From: Oscheius tipulae
Lineage: Eukaryota > Nematoda > Chromadorea > Rhabditida > Rhabditidae
Assembly: GCA_037178975.1 (NCBI GenBank)
Contig: JASJZH010000004.1
Span: 2,790,001 to 2,854,000, forward strand
Direction: 5' to 3'
Length of the DNA: 64,000 nt
Numbering within the stretch: the stretch's first letter is position 1; every line of letters starts with the position of its first letter. Below, in pieces: positions 36,376-46,308 of the stretch. The notes under the pieces were generated by a model. That model was not told the DNA's origin and made no database searches. It saw nothing but the letters and a program-made list of their open reading frames with translations. Position numbers and translations under genes: made by a program.

Positions 36376-36975
36376 ATGTCTTGGCCGGCTTTTCGGCCCA
36401 CAGCTGTGCAGCTAAATAAGAATGGAAATACTACTTTCGCATACACTCTTATCTGGGAGCACGCTGCACCAAAGAAGTCGAAGATCAAAAAGACCGTCTC
36501 AAAAGTAAACCAGCGATTAGAGTCCCAGTCCAAGGAAAATCTCCATACACCAAAGCAGGAGAACGTTACGGAGTCAGAGTCTGCGGACGATGACTCCGTA
36601 ACGCCAGCGCTAACGAACTCCGACAGTGAGAGGGACAATAAGAGAATAATCGATGCCTTCTCGGAGAAGACACTGCCCAAACTGATTGTCACGAAAGAGC
36701 TCGATGGAATAACGTACCACATCTTGAAAAATAATACATGGGCACTTCGTCTGAAGGGAAATTACAAATTCGATGATTTGATGAGGACTGAGGCAATTAG
36801 ACAGAGTATGGGAGCAGACGGAAAAAGCTCAAAGCACAGTAAAAAGCACGGTAATGTGATTAATATCAGAGAAAAGTACTTCAATGAATGAATGCGATTC
36901 CATAGGATGTGCGAAAATTATGATAGATTGTGGAAGGTACAGATTGATGAGGCCATCAACAAGAACAACAGCTGA
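36376..36975 (+). CDS. Uncharacterised acidic/basic protein
   Basis: Single long frame from ATG 36376 (MSWPAFRPTAVQLNKNGNTT) to a TGA at 36889. Alternatively, a 31-nt intron (GTACTT...CCATAG) replaces the last residues with KMCENYDRLWKVQIDEAINK and extends it to 36975; the phase fits. It contains a Ser/Asp/Glu patch (TESESADDDSVTPALTNSDS), a conserved-looking block (LPKLIVTKELDGITYHILKN) and a Lys/His patch. There is no signal peptide or membrane segment. It is divergent with the SR-like gene, 55 nt apart, so they may share a promoter. I do not recognise the family. Confidence 0.6.
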
Positions 36976-37242
36976 TTATTAAAATAGCAAATTTGTAGCC
37001 CTCAGTGAAGATTATTCGATGAGGAATTTCAGTTTCTCCAACTGCTCATTCCAATAATGCATCTAATATGACGACGACAACGAATGGTCAGAAGCTCATT
37101 CCGTTTCGGGAGCTGAGAGAAAGTACCGGAAGGAAAAGAATGCAAAGAAAGCAAATAGCAAGGTCGAGGTTGAGAAAAAAAAGCTAGCAGCATCCTAACA
37201 CAAAAGCTGAAACTGAAATTAAAGCATACACTATGATGTCTT

Positions 37243-38216
37243 TCAGAAAAACATGGTTTCGAACACGATTATAACCGCAGATGCCAAGAATTCGAAATAG
37301 GCAACATGGAAGAGGGTAGATGAAATCATTAAGTCAATGAATCGAGCATGAGCGTTTTTCAGGTGATAGCAGCTTATAAAACAGGGCAAGATAGTTTTCA
37401 ATTTCCTCGAAATAGAGGACCCCAATAGGGAAAAGAGACGATTTGATATAGAGGAAGTCAATAGAAAAAGCTCAGCGACTTGCCAAACTCGGAAAATGTG
37501 GCAATTTTTCGGTTGCAAGAAAGCGTAGAGGCAAGACCAGAGAATGAAAGACAACTTGATCTGAAAAATAAAGTGTAAACTGACCGAAGTGGGTGTTTTG
37601 ATAGTATTCTCGAGGACGGCAGAGTTCTTTACAACTTCAGCTTCCGTAATTTCTTCGAGCCGATTTTTCTCGGATGAAGCGCTCTAAAAACATTCGTGAC
37701 ACTTCCGACACACTATTTACCGTCGGGATACTGAGAGAATTGGACCTGTCGATCAGTTCGTTACTGCCGGGTTTGGCTACAGAAACATCAAGCGGCAATC
37801 TTTTTTTTACTTCAACTATCTCTATATCGTAATCAGCATTTTCGGGCTCGATCTCGGCACGAGGATAGTGAGATGGTTCGTATGTAGGAAGCCTAAAACA
37901 TATGAAAAAAGTACTGAAAGACATACCACTCAACTGAATATTGTCTCTTTCCTTTCTTTGTGATAAGGTTTTTGCCATAAAGCAGCAACAGAGTCTCAGT
38001 GTTGTAACAGTTCTTCAAGTTACCAAGGGCCATAATCATGTGATCTACATCACACTTGAACTTTCCACTGAAAAACAAGTAAACCAATGGATAAGGCTAA
38101 ACTAACTAGAATTTGCGATTGAAATCTACCGGTCCAAAGGTAGAACCCTTGAAAGTCAAAGCCGTCTCATAGACCATATTTGTGACATCGTCTATTGTAA
38201 CTTGCCTTGTTTCCAT
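37243..38216 (-). CDS. Uncharacterised protein with hydrophobic C-terminus
   Basis: The start at 38216 lies 2 nt behind TTTCAGTTTCAG. Exons give METRQVTIDDVTNMVYETAL, then KFKCDVDHMIMALGNLKNCY, LLLLYGKNLITKKGKRQYSV, PTYEPSHYPRAEIEPENADY and SSEKNRLEEITEAEVVKNSA. A phase-0 join across a 24-nt GT...AG segment adds a hydrophobic stretch (IKLSFILWSCLYAFLQP, later FLASAVIIVFETMFF) that could be one or two membrane segments. If that join is wrong, the protein ends near KTPTS and is soluble. I do not recognise the family. The total is about 280 residues. Confidence 0.5.
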
Positions 38217-38382
38217 AACTGAAACTGAAATGCATTCAAGAGATTCCAGAATGTGTCATAGCCATAGGCGAAATAGCAAAGAAGTTAGGGGGCACAGCCG
38301 CAACAAAACAGAAAGCCAACAATAGTGTGATGTTGTATTAGTAGCAACACATAAGGATTAACAAAATAAAAAAAGTAAGCAG

Positions 38383-40253
38383 TTAGACGTCAATAGAATC
38401 GCGGAAGCTCTTGTACGCGCAGTAGGCGTTCTGCCAGCGAGCTAGTCTAAAACCAGTTAGCTATTTAATCAGTTCGGCTTACTTGACAATGATCACTCCG
38501 CTGATGCAGTGAAGGCACACTGAGAAGTATTGAACAGTGACGACAAACAGCGCCAGTTTGTAATCACCTTCAAAATAAGATTTAAGAAAAAATATGAACG
38601 CATACTGTGTTTTTCCTTTTGGTCCGGAAAAAGGAACTGATAAACGGCTTCTCTCCACTCGGGATGGGCAATTGTTCCAGATGCCATCTGTACGAGGTAC
38701 ATTGTTCCAACGATGATTTCTAGAGTGGCGAAGACAATCTAAACAAGAAATTGTACATAATAACTGAGAACACTAACCGTGTAGAGCAGCAGAGGGACGT
38801 TGCAAAGTGCGTAGCTGGTGATAATAGAAAGGGCGAACATGGCGAGACAGATGCCTTTGACAACGAGGAAAGCAACCTAAAAGTCGACTGTACCGACTAA
38901 CAAGTAGTATATTACGCTAGGATAGAAGTCCAGGGTGAAGTTGTTCCATACCAGGGCGATTGTGAACTCGAGGTAAGCGGCGTAACCTCCATGGAAAGCG
39001 GTGAAGCAGAACTCGAAGAGCCACACGAACAGCAACAGAGCGGCAATAATCTGAAAATTGTTGTAAGCCAGAACAGTAAAAAGCTACCTTTATACGGATG
39101 AAACAACAGATGCTCCCTTTATTGACGGCATTCACCAGAAAACTCTCTTCGGATTCAAGAAGTCTAAAATATATAGGTTTTTTCCGTGACAAAGAGAAAT
39201 TACGAGGCTTCCATCACACTACCGCAATCATAAGCAAGAGAGGGGTCAGGCGTCTTGTTTTCCCAGTGGTACGGAGGGATAGGATAGAGATCCATTATAA
39301 CCTTGAAACCTAAATGTCGTGCTTTACTGCAAGAGCGTAAAGTATTCTCGAGCAGACGAGAAACAAAAACAAGCAAAGACCGGTAAAAGTTGTATGTCCG
39401 AGACACGATCAGGCATAACAAAACGTAACAATATGTACAGGCGGGGGAGGCAGCAAGCCGTAGAGTTACTTCTTGGCCAAGGTGATAACCTTCAGATGTC
39501 CGAAAAGTCTGAACAGATGAAGCTGCGAGCAAAACGAAAGCACTAACCTCGAAACAATAATGACAATCAGAATATTGATCAGAGCTCCAATGATCAGCAT
39601 TCCGGAGGGAACGGCATATCCGATGTGGGCATTCGAAATGATTTCACAAACAGGGAGCACATCACACAGGCTGCCGAAGAAGGTTCTCATAATACTCTCG
39701 TTATTGCCCGAAGAGCCAGTGGTGTAGAAGTAAACGTGAACAAGAGCTGCGGCAAGCTGCATAATGGTGAGGAGGATCTAAAATGGATTTAAGAAGGCTA
39801 CATCATCAAGCTAACGTGGTAAATTATGCTTGGAATCACGAATGTAGGCTTGTCCTTCAGAGAGATGAGCAGAGCGAGAAGACAGACGAGCTGGATGAAA
39901 GCTGCAACGAACTAGAAAGGAAACATATTAGGACGGATAAAATTATACCTGGGGAATTTGATTGGTAGTGTCAAAACCGAAGAATCTCAGGGTGAGAAAT
40001 ACCTCATGATCGCTGGATGTGATGAGACGTTTATAGACAAGAACTGCCGTCGAAATTGCAATGAACACAAGGGTGACAATCTGAAGACTGTTTAGACGAA
40101 AAAGACTATCCTTACCTTGATATTAACACCGCACAAAGTGCTATTTTTCTTGCCGATTTCAGCAACCTTTTCGCAGTCGGCGTCGCGAATCGTGATTTTC
40201 GAGGCATCACGCATCTTGGTTGTTCCTTCGTCCAGCACGGGATAGCTAACCAT
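38383..40253 (-). CDS. Multi-spanning membrane protein, unknown family
   Basis: The start at 40253 (MVSYPVLDEGTTKMRDASKI) lies shortly after an acceptor-like CTTCAG. Many short exons encode hydrophobic helices: IVTLVFIAISTAVLVY, FVAAFIQLVCLLALLISL, ILLTIMQLAAALVHVYFY, MLIIGALINILIVIIVS; then a hydrophilic segment (LYPIPPYHWENKTPDPSLAY, with an N-glycosylation site NKT) and a second set, IIAALLLFVWLFEFCFTAF, QVAFLVVKGICLAMFALSII and IVFATLEIIVGTMYLVQMAS, ending FRDSIDV. This is about eight transmembrane segments in two groups of four. It could be one protein or two adjacent tetraspanning genes. No transporter signature is visible. Confidence 0.55.
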
Positions 40254-40553
40254 GGTTCCTTTTTTCTGAAGAAGAGGAAAATTTAAAAAAAAAGAGAAGT
40301 AAAGCAATAAATAGCGAGAATAACAGCAAAGTTTATGGGAAAATAGGCTTATACTGTCCATCCCTGCAAAAGCATATTTTTTGATTTTCCAAACTTCCCT
40401 GCTCCTTTTTCTGAAATGTTCGATTCTGCAAAGGTGCGGAATATTATACGCATTTTCAGCCAAATTTTTGTGGAAAAACGGCAGGTACTTTTTTTAGGAA
40501 AAAAAATATCGTTATCCCAAAATTTCGAAAACATCGCGATAGCACTCCCGCGC

Positions 40554-40617
40554 AAAAAAAAAAATACGCATTGTTTTTCTCCGCGGGGAAAAACGATGCG
40601 TACTTTTTTTTTTTTTT
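40554..40617. repeat. Long palindrome with A/T homopolymer arms
   Basis: An A-run followed by TACGCATTGTTTTTC (40565-40579), an 8-nt loop TCCGCGGG, then GAAAAACGATGCGTA (40588-40602) and a T-run. The 15-bp cores pair with one mismatch and the flanking A and T runs extend the arm to about 26 bp. A related, shorter copy of the right side (GGAAAAACGGCAGG...TTTTTTTAGG) occurs about 115 bp to the left. It lies between two divergent genes and contains no coding exon. Confidence 0.8.
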
Positions 40618-40839
40618 AGGAAAAATATGGATGCATAGTCTGCTCAGAAATGGAGGCTCTGGCAGCATACTGTAGAATTTTTCCCCGCGGCACCCGCCGA
40701 GCCAGTCCTTTAACATTTGGCAGTAAATTTTCGCAGTTTTCTTGTCCTCAGCTCACAGTCTTCACCCATTTTCTCACCTTTTTTAGGGTTTTACCTAGTA
40801 AACCCGTTCCTAAACTGACTATATCTTACTATGTTTCAG

Positions 40840-42104
40840 ATGTCCTTTAACATAGACGCCGAGCTGAGCCGAATCGATGGCCGATTGAAGGAAATAGAAC
40901 CCCTCCTATTTGCTAGCAGGTTTGTTTTAGTTTCTTTTCTCGCAGCAACAAATTGAGACGCCGAGCCGCCTTTGAGAACCGAAAACGTGGCTACCCACGG
41001 GATCAACCTTCGACCGAGTAAGTACTTTGTTATCTCAACTGTTTTATCTTTTCCCGTTTGTAAACATTTGTAGTGTTCAGACTTGATCGTAATTCCAACG
41101 TAGCAGCCGAAGAAGATACTCGTCTGTCCGACGGAGAGCAAGAGCCTCCTACCAAAAAGTAGAGTACTACATTACAAGCCAATACTTCCAATAATTAGGG
41201 TTGTCGATTCTCTCGTTGTCGCGCCTGTTTCGGCCTCTACAAGCAGAGGAAAGAGAATTCAAGAGCTCGAGCAAAGCACGGACAACAAGGACAAGACACG
41301 GTTTGTTCCGGTAAAAATTCTGTTTCAATTAATTTTTAGAAATCGGCGTTTCTTCAGAAACATTCTTGGTACTCTTGGTAACAGTCGCCAGCGCGATTCG
41401 GTTGCCGTGAAACAGTCTAAGAAGTTGGAGGAAATCGAGGAAAAGCTAGCCGCTAGAAAGAAAATAGAGGAAACTGAGGTACACATCATGTCTGTTTTTT
41501 ACGTGGTGTGTTTCAGATATTGGAGGAGAAGGAAAATCGTATTCGAAAAGAAAAAGAGGCCGAGTCAGAATTGCTGATCCTGCAGCGTAATAAGGCCATC
41601 CTCCAATATGCCAGCAACAAAATATCTCACTACGAGCTACTCAAAAACGCTATTCAGACAAAGGCTAAGCCGGTAAAAACTTCCCAGGTTGAATACAATC
41701 CATTTTAGGTTATTTTCTTTGCGCCAGCTAAGCACAACGTCCGTTCACTTGAGCTCCTGAATGCCAGCCAAGCCTCGATTGACAGTAATTATCGTACTTT
41801 GCTCTTCTTCTCATCATCCAATTTAGAACTGATTGAAACTCGTAAGACGGCATTGGAGGGAGAGCTTGCCCGCAATCGCTCCAAGATGAACATGTTCAAT
41901 TGTGCTAATCAAGACGTCAAACCGTTTCTCGTCCAAATTGAGTCTTCGCCGGTGCGCAGTGGGCGAAGCCGCAGTCGTAGTGCTTCCGAGGAGTCGTTTG
42001 TGCTTCCTTCAGATGACAAGGTCAAATCCGAGATGATTGTAGACGATCCACTAGAGAGTGTGGTCGAGGTTGACCCAGTTATTGAAACCAGTGACACCAA
42101 GTAA
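40840..42104 (+). CDS. PNN: Pinin-like splicing-associated protein
   Basis: Nuclear-speckle protein associated with the exon-junction/ASAP-PSAP splicing machinery. The ATG at 40840 directly abuts TTTCAG, a textbook trans-splice site. Exons give MSFNIDAELSRIDGRLKEIE, an acidic linker, then the pinin core RNILGTLGNSRQRDSVAVKQ, a Glu/Lys coiled coil (LEEIEEKLAARKKIEETE; ENRIRKEKEAESELLILQRN) and AIQTKAKPVIFFAPAKHN, which matches the pinin motif of ...IRTKTKP(H/R)LFY.P. The C-terminus contains a short RS patch (SGRSRSRSASEESF) and acidic residues, much shorter than the vertebrate RS tail. The stop is at 42102-42104. Confidence 0.85.
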
Positions 42105-42116
42105 TGTGCTGATTTC

Positions 42117-42905
42117 CTATTTAAATAACCTAAAAAGGTGTAATACTATTCCCTGTAGTTGCGGTCCGTAAACCCCTTGTTTCATTTTCGATAAACGTTG
42201 TTCAATAGGCTGACAGCTGGCGCTTTCGGACATCACCAATTCACTCATACATCTATCGCCTTTCCGGTCGGTGCCTCTTCTAATTGGTGACAGTCTTCTC
42301 TTCCTTATGTCTCTTCTTCTATTCAAATAGATCTCTGATTCACGCTCGACCTCCACTGCGTCCGTATAATCGTCGCAGAGTTCATGCCCCCTCGTTTTTG
42401 TCACTTGACCATGCAAATCCCAAGGGACCAAGGTTGTTTTCAGGCGGGCATCTTTTCATGACAATAATTACCAGCCGGCTGATATGGACAGACTTGTATA
42501 TGGATTTCTCTTACGCGCAACGTACAGGTTTTCGATTGAATTGCCTCCGACCACTTTCTCCTCTCTCTCTCTCTCTCTGACCACTGCCTCTCCTGGACTG
42601 CGTTTTCACGCGGTCAAAATCAAGCTGTGATTCCAAGTTGGCCTCGAAACGGTCCTCCCGCCAAGATTTTGAAGGGGAAGTGGTTTTTTTCCTAGCTTCT
42701 GATAGATGATCCATTCGAAACGGCCTCCCATTCGCATAACTTTCCCTGTCTGATTGTTTAACCTTTCCCTCACCGGAACTTGTTGCTGGCCGTCCTCCTC
42801 CTTTACAGCAAAGAACAGGTGTAACTTGGATGACCACCAGATGCGATAATCAAGAAAAAGACTGCTCGTCAGCTGCCAAGAGCAGCAACGGCCAGAAAGC
42901 AACAC
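42117..42905 (-). other. Possible minus-strand Arg-rich gene; otherwise intergenic
   Basis: Two minus-strand open stretches have biased composition: 42837-42511 (SKSWREDRFEANLESQLDFD, then an Arg/Glu/Gln repeat partly coded by a (CT)n microsatellite at 42559-42578), and 42431-42117 (YLNRRRDIRKRRLSPIRRGT, MSESASCQPIEQRLSKMKQG). A GTACGT donor after NRKP could connect them. There is no convincing first exon and no recognised domain. The remainder up to 43127 shows nothing more. Confidence 0.25.
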
Positions 42906-43127
42906 TTCAGTGACCTTTCCTTTTTCTTGGTATCTCTATAGTCTCCAGAGGAAGACCGTAGGAATTCTCGTACGGCGCCTCGTTTTTTGCCAGAACATTT
43001 ACTGGTTTCCCACACTAAGGAACACATTCAGCTACGACCAGTACTCTCCCTTGAATAACAGAAAAGCCTCTAGACTGTTGAAGGTCACCTCCTCTCGCTT
43101 ACGATTGTCGATTAGCTAGTCTCCCAC

Positions 43128-45564
43128 ATGTTTGTTTTCATGATTATGGCCTTCTTTTTTTGGGGAAAGGCATTAGTAGACCATTCGGCAGTTCCAAAAC
43201 AAGCACTTCGCGGCCGAAAAGGTCGAGTGAGTTTTTCCTCCTCCTAAGTGGTTCTAATTCTTGGCCATTTTGGACAGACTTCAGTCTATAATCAGCAAGA
43301 GAGTCTGTAGCCCGAAGGCGTGAAGAAGCCCCTTAGAAGGTGTCAAGTGGTTGCGCTATTTGCACCGTTACTATCGGGGCAAATATCGGGCGCACGTATC
43401 CACTTCTAGTCTCGCCCATCTCCTTCTTCTTCCTTCGGTCAAAGCTTTCTTCCTTGCCTTCCGCCAACTGACTCATTCACAACGTTCTTGTCGACACGGG
43501 GTCCTTTTTACTAAACATTTCCTCGAATATATTTTTCATCGAGTTTCCATGCAAACCATCTGTCCAGACAGAGTGTTTTGTCCAGATGTTATTATAACCT
43601 CGTCTTGATCAATGATCCCCTCTCGCAACATCCTCCTTCCGTTTCAGAGTCTCCGGACAACTGGAGGACGTCCTCTATCCAATGCTGCTCCGACTTTTAG
43701 GTAAGGAAGTGTGAAAAGACAAACACACTTGACATGGAAACAGAAGGACTTCCGCTTACTCCCCCGATTTCCAGTGTTTGGATGCTGTCTGACAGCTCTG
43801 GAAGCAGTCTACTTCAGACCACCCTTTGTTGGGGACGAGACGAAAGAATCGCAGCCTGAAGAGTCTTCCTCAAATCTCGGCTGCTTCCTCTGTACACAGT
43901 TGTTGTCTGTGACAAAACATCGAGTAGGATTGAGTCAGAATCAGCTGAGAAATGGTGAGTTCATTGACTTCGTTGAGAAAATATAGCATTCCAGCCTTCT
44001 ATGAGAAATGTCGGCTGCTGCCAGTTGTCTTCAAAGAACAATGTTTCACCTTTGTCGAGTCGTCCCTTCCTGAGATCTACTTCAGTCTGAACTATGATTT
44101 CTCGACCCAGGACATCTGTCTTCGATTGAATCTCTGCGAGGAGGGAAATCCCTTTGCTGTAACGTGCTTCCTGATTTCAATTGCAAAAAAAGTTTAGGTT
44201 GGAGGACCACCTCCCGAAGAAGAAGAGACGACCAGAACTAGAACTACGACAACTACCACAGTTCCAACAACCACAACCTCCACGACAGAATCTCCTCCGA
44301 CGACAACTGTTTCCTTGATAATTCCAAGGGTCCCAGAATCGAGAAGAAACCCAGTCGATCGAATTGGGAATCAGATTCGAGAGATTGAGGAACGACCAGC
44401 TGACGATCGACTGACCTGTGCCTTCTGTGAGAGGATGTTGGAAAATGCCAAGACGTACGCTGTGACGTCGAAGGTGAGCAGTGACGAAGTTTATTAGTCT
44501 GTTTCTGTGATATCTACTTGGCGACTGACCAAGGACTCTGCGGACTGCTCATTTCCATCGGGACGGATTTTCTGCCAGTCCACCAGAAACTCTTCTTGAC
44601 CGGGTTTTCTTGGGTCACGCGCTCGATCACCTAAACTTTTTTGAATTGCGAAAAGAGAAGAACACACCGGAGCGTTGAGAGAAGAGTGAGAAGTGGCTCG
44701 GAGCAGAAACTTGGCCAGATCCTGGGAGCTGCGAGTGAGACGGCGACTGTCGTTGAGTGAAGGAGACGCGAGAGTGATAGTCTTGTTCGGGCTGTTGTAG
44801 ATGGGATGCTTGAAGGGAGTCGACCATTTGGGAATGGCTGTCTCCATCGGAGTACTATCGTCCAGCGTGATGACCTCGATCGACTGTTCCTTCTCTTCCA
44901 CCAGTGGTGTGTCGTCTAGATTCACTACGTCGATCTTCTCCGAGTCGTCCAGAGTCACAACTTCGATCTTCTCGACCTCTTCTTCCTTCTCCGTCTGAAT
45001 CTCCTTCTCCTCCACCAGTTCCTGTCCTCCGAAATGAGTGAGCAGCATCGTAATAAGTTTCTTCTTGAGATATTCCCTGTCTTCTTCGTCTAGACGTCTC
45101 TCCAGTTCCTCCACCAAGGCCTCCTTCGTCTTCGGGTCGTCCTCGTCCATGAGTATGTCGAGCTCCTTGAAGACGCCCTTCAGTCCAGCTACTGTCTTCT
45201 TGAGCTTCTTCGTCTGCTGCCTCGTCTTGACTCTTCGGAACATCTCTTGGGCAAGTAGATGCGATACTGACAATCCTAACTGACAATAAAGAGCAATCCA
45301 GTCAATAGAGTTGTTTTCAGGCTGATATTACGCTTTTCGCCAATACAGCATGTTCACAGATGGACAAGGGTTCTGCAGCAGACCAATGTTTCCAGCTCGC
45401 AGGTTTGAATTCTTCGAGGGTCCGAAACAAGATGCTCTTCAGATAAAAGAATAGCAGAGTTGGCCAAATTTGTCGACAGTCAAGTGGTCGAAGCCCTATG
45501 GTGTGCTGAGCTCAATGGTAAGAGGTCTGGGAAAGTACCAAATCGCATATGTTCAGAATGTTGA
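43128..45564 (+). CDS. Secreted protein with two saposin-B-type domains
   Basis: Predicted secreted or lysosomal lipid-interacting protein. The signal peptide is MFVFMIMAFFFWGKALVDH (43128). Small exons then lead to saposin domain 1: LGCFLCTQLLSVTKHR, FYEKCRLLPVVFKEQCFTFV and YDFSTQDICLRLNLCEEG, with the C..C / C.....C / C..C pattern. A Thr/Pro-rich linker follows (TTRTRTTTTTTVPTTTTSTT, about 44.23-44.32 kb), then domain 2: LTCAFCERMLENAKTYAVTS, an 847-nt intron (44474-45320), ADITLFANTACSQMDKGSAA and FVDSQVVEALWCAELNEC, ending at a TGA at 45562. Cysteine spacing is complete in both domains. The long intron contains a complete opposite-strand gene. Introns inside the domains are 30-60 nt. Confidence 0.8.
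44494..45243 (-). CDS. Coiled-coil acidic protein nested in the saposin gene intron
   Basis: Complete open frame on the opposite strand inside the 847-nt saposin intron. The ATG at 45243 starts MFRRVKTRQQTKKLKKTVAG. A predicted coiled coil (ELDILMDEDDPKTKEALVEE, LERRLDEEDREYLKKKL) is followed by a VVTLDDSEKIDVVNLDDTPL repeat; V(V/I)xLDD occurs three times, SUMO-interaction-like acidic motifs. A Ser-rich segment then precedes the C-terminus. Near 44.64 kb, a 37-nt GT...AG segment can be retained or removed; both readings stay open and give two different C-termini (VSRQVDITETD or SPQSPWSVAK). Family not recognised. Coding is supported by length and composition. Confidence 0.6.
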   Translation of the reverse strand: MFRRVKTRQQTKKLKKTVAGLKGVFKELDILMDEDDPKTKEALVEELERRLDEEDREYLKKKLITMLLTHFGGQELVEEKEIQTEKEEEVEKIEVVTLDDSEKIDVVNLDDTPLVEEKEQSIEVITLDDSTPMETAIPKWSTPFKHPIYNSPNKTITLASPSLNDSRRLTRSSQDLAKFLLRATSHSSLNAPVCSSLFAIQKSLGDRARDPRKPGQEEFLVDWQKIRPDGNEQSAESLVSRQVDITETD

Positions 45565-46308
45565 GGCCGGCGAACGAGAGAGAGAGTCAAAAAACAGTGC
45601 AATCAGAAGCCTCAGTTAGTGCTAACTACGGATGTCTTTCAGCCCTACGGATCTAATAAACACTTTTACCAATTCACTGTTGATAGTCTTTTTGAGTACG
45701 CGCATTTTCTTATTAGAATCTACGACCTTCCGGACCAATTTGCTTCCAAAAATCTCAAAATCTGTTGTGTCTTTATTTTTATTTCATTCGGTCAATTTGT
45801 TTTCCTCCCCCCTCTTCATTACTTTTGTAGCAAGCAAAGAAGAACATGTAGCTTGAACTTCTAGCAGAAAAATTGAACAGTCAATAAATATTTATAATGT
45901 TTCAAGGTTTTTTGTACATGTTAAATTAAATATTCAGGCTGCACCGAAGTTTCGTTTTGCCGCCTGGCGCATTATAAAGCATGTACAGATTGACATTGTG
46001 TGCTGTCTTTTATAAGATTTCCAAGTACAGATCCCTTGTATTGCTACGGAGAAGGCCCTCGCCTTTTACTCATTGTTTGTCTTTGTTCTACAGCTGCTGT
46101 GACTGTTCGTTGGCACTGGTCCTCAATTACCGCACCTTGCAACCACGCCCACATATCAAACGCGCGGGAAAACAGTTCTTCATCTAATTTTTCATATGCT
46201 TCCTGTATTGTAGCGTCACGGAATATTTGTAGGTCTATTTCCTTTGCTGGTCTCGAAAATTAGATTTTTTCCTTGAATTTTTTTCTCACATGCGTATTTC
46301 AGTGTGTG
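45565..46308. other. Intergenic interval
   Basis: AT-rich region between the saposin stop and the mes-2 start. No exon with supporting splice signals or family resemblance was found. The TTTCAG at about 46297-46302, six nt before the mes-2 ATG, is its likely trans- or cis-splice acceptor. Confidence 0.5.

Noticed and set aside
37060..37199. Plus-strand Lys-rich frame ending KKKLAAS
   Set aside because: Open for ~45 codons with coding-like composition, but a stop lies directly upstream and no donor from the preceding gene joins in phase.
45619..45864. Plus-strand frames in the intergenic interval after the saposin gene
   Set aside because: Phe/Leu-rich due to AT content, no splice signals or similarity.
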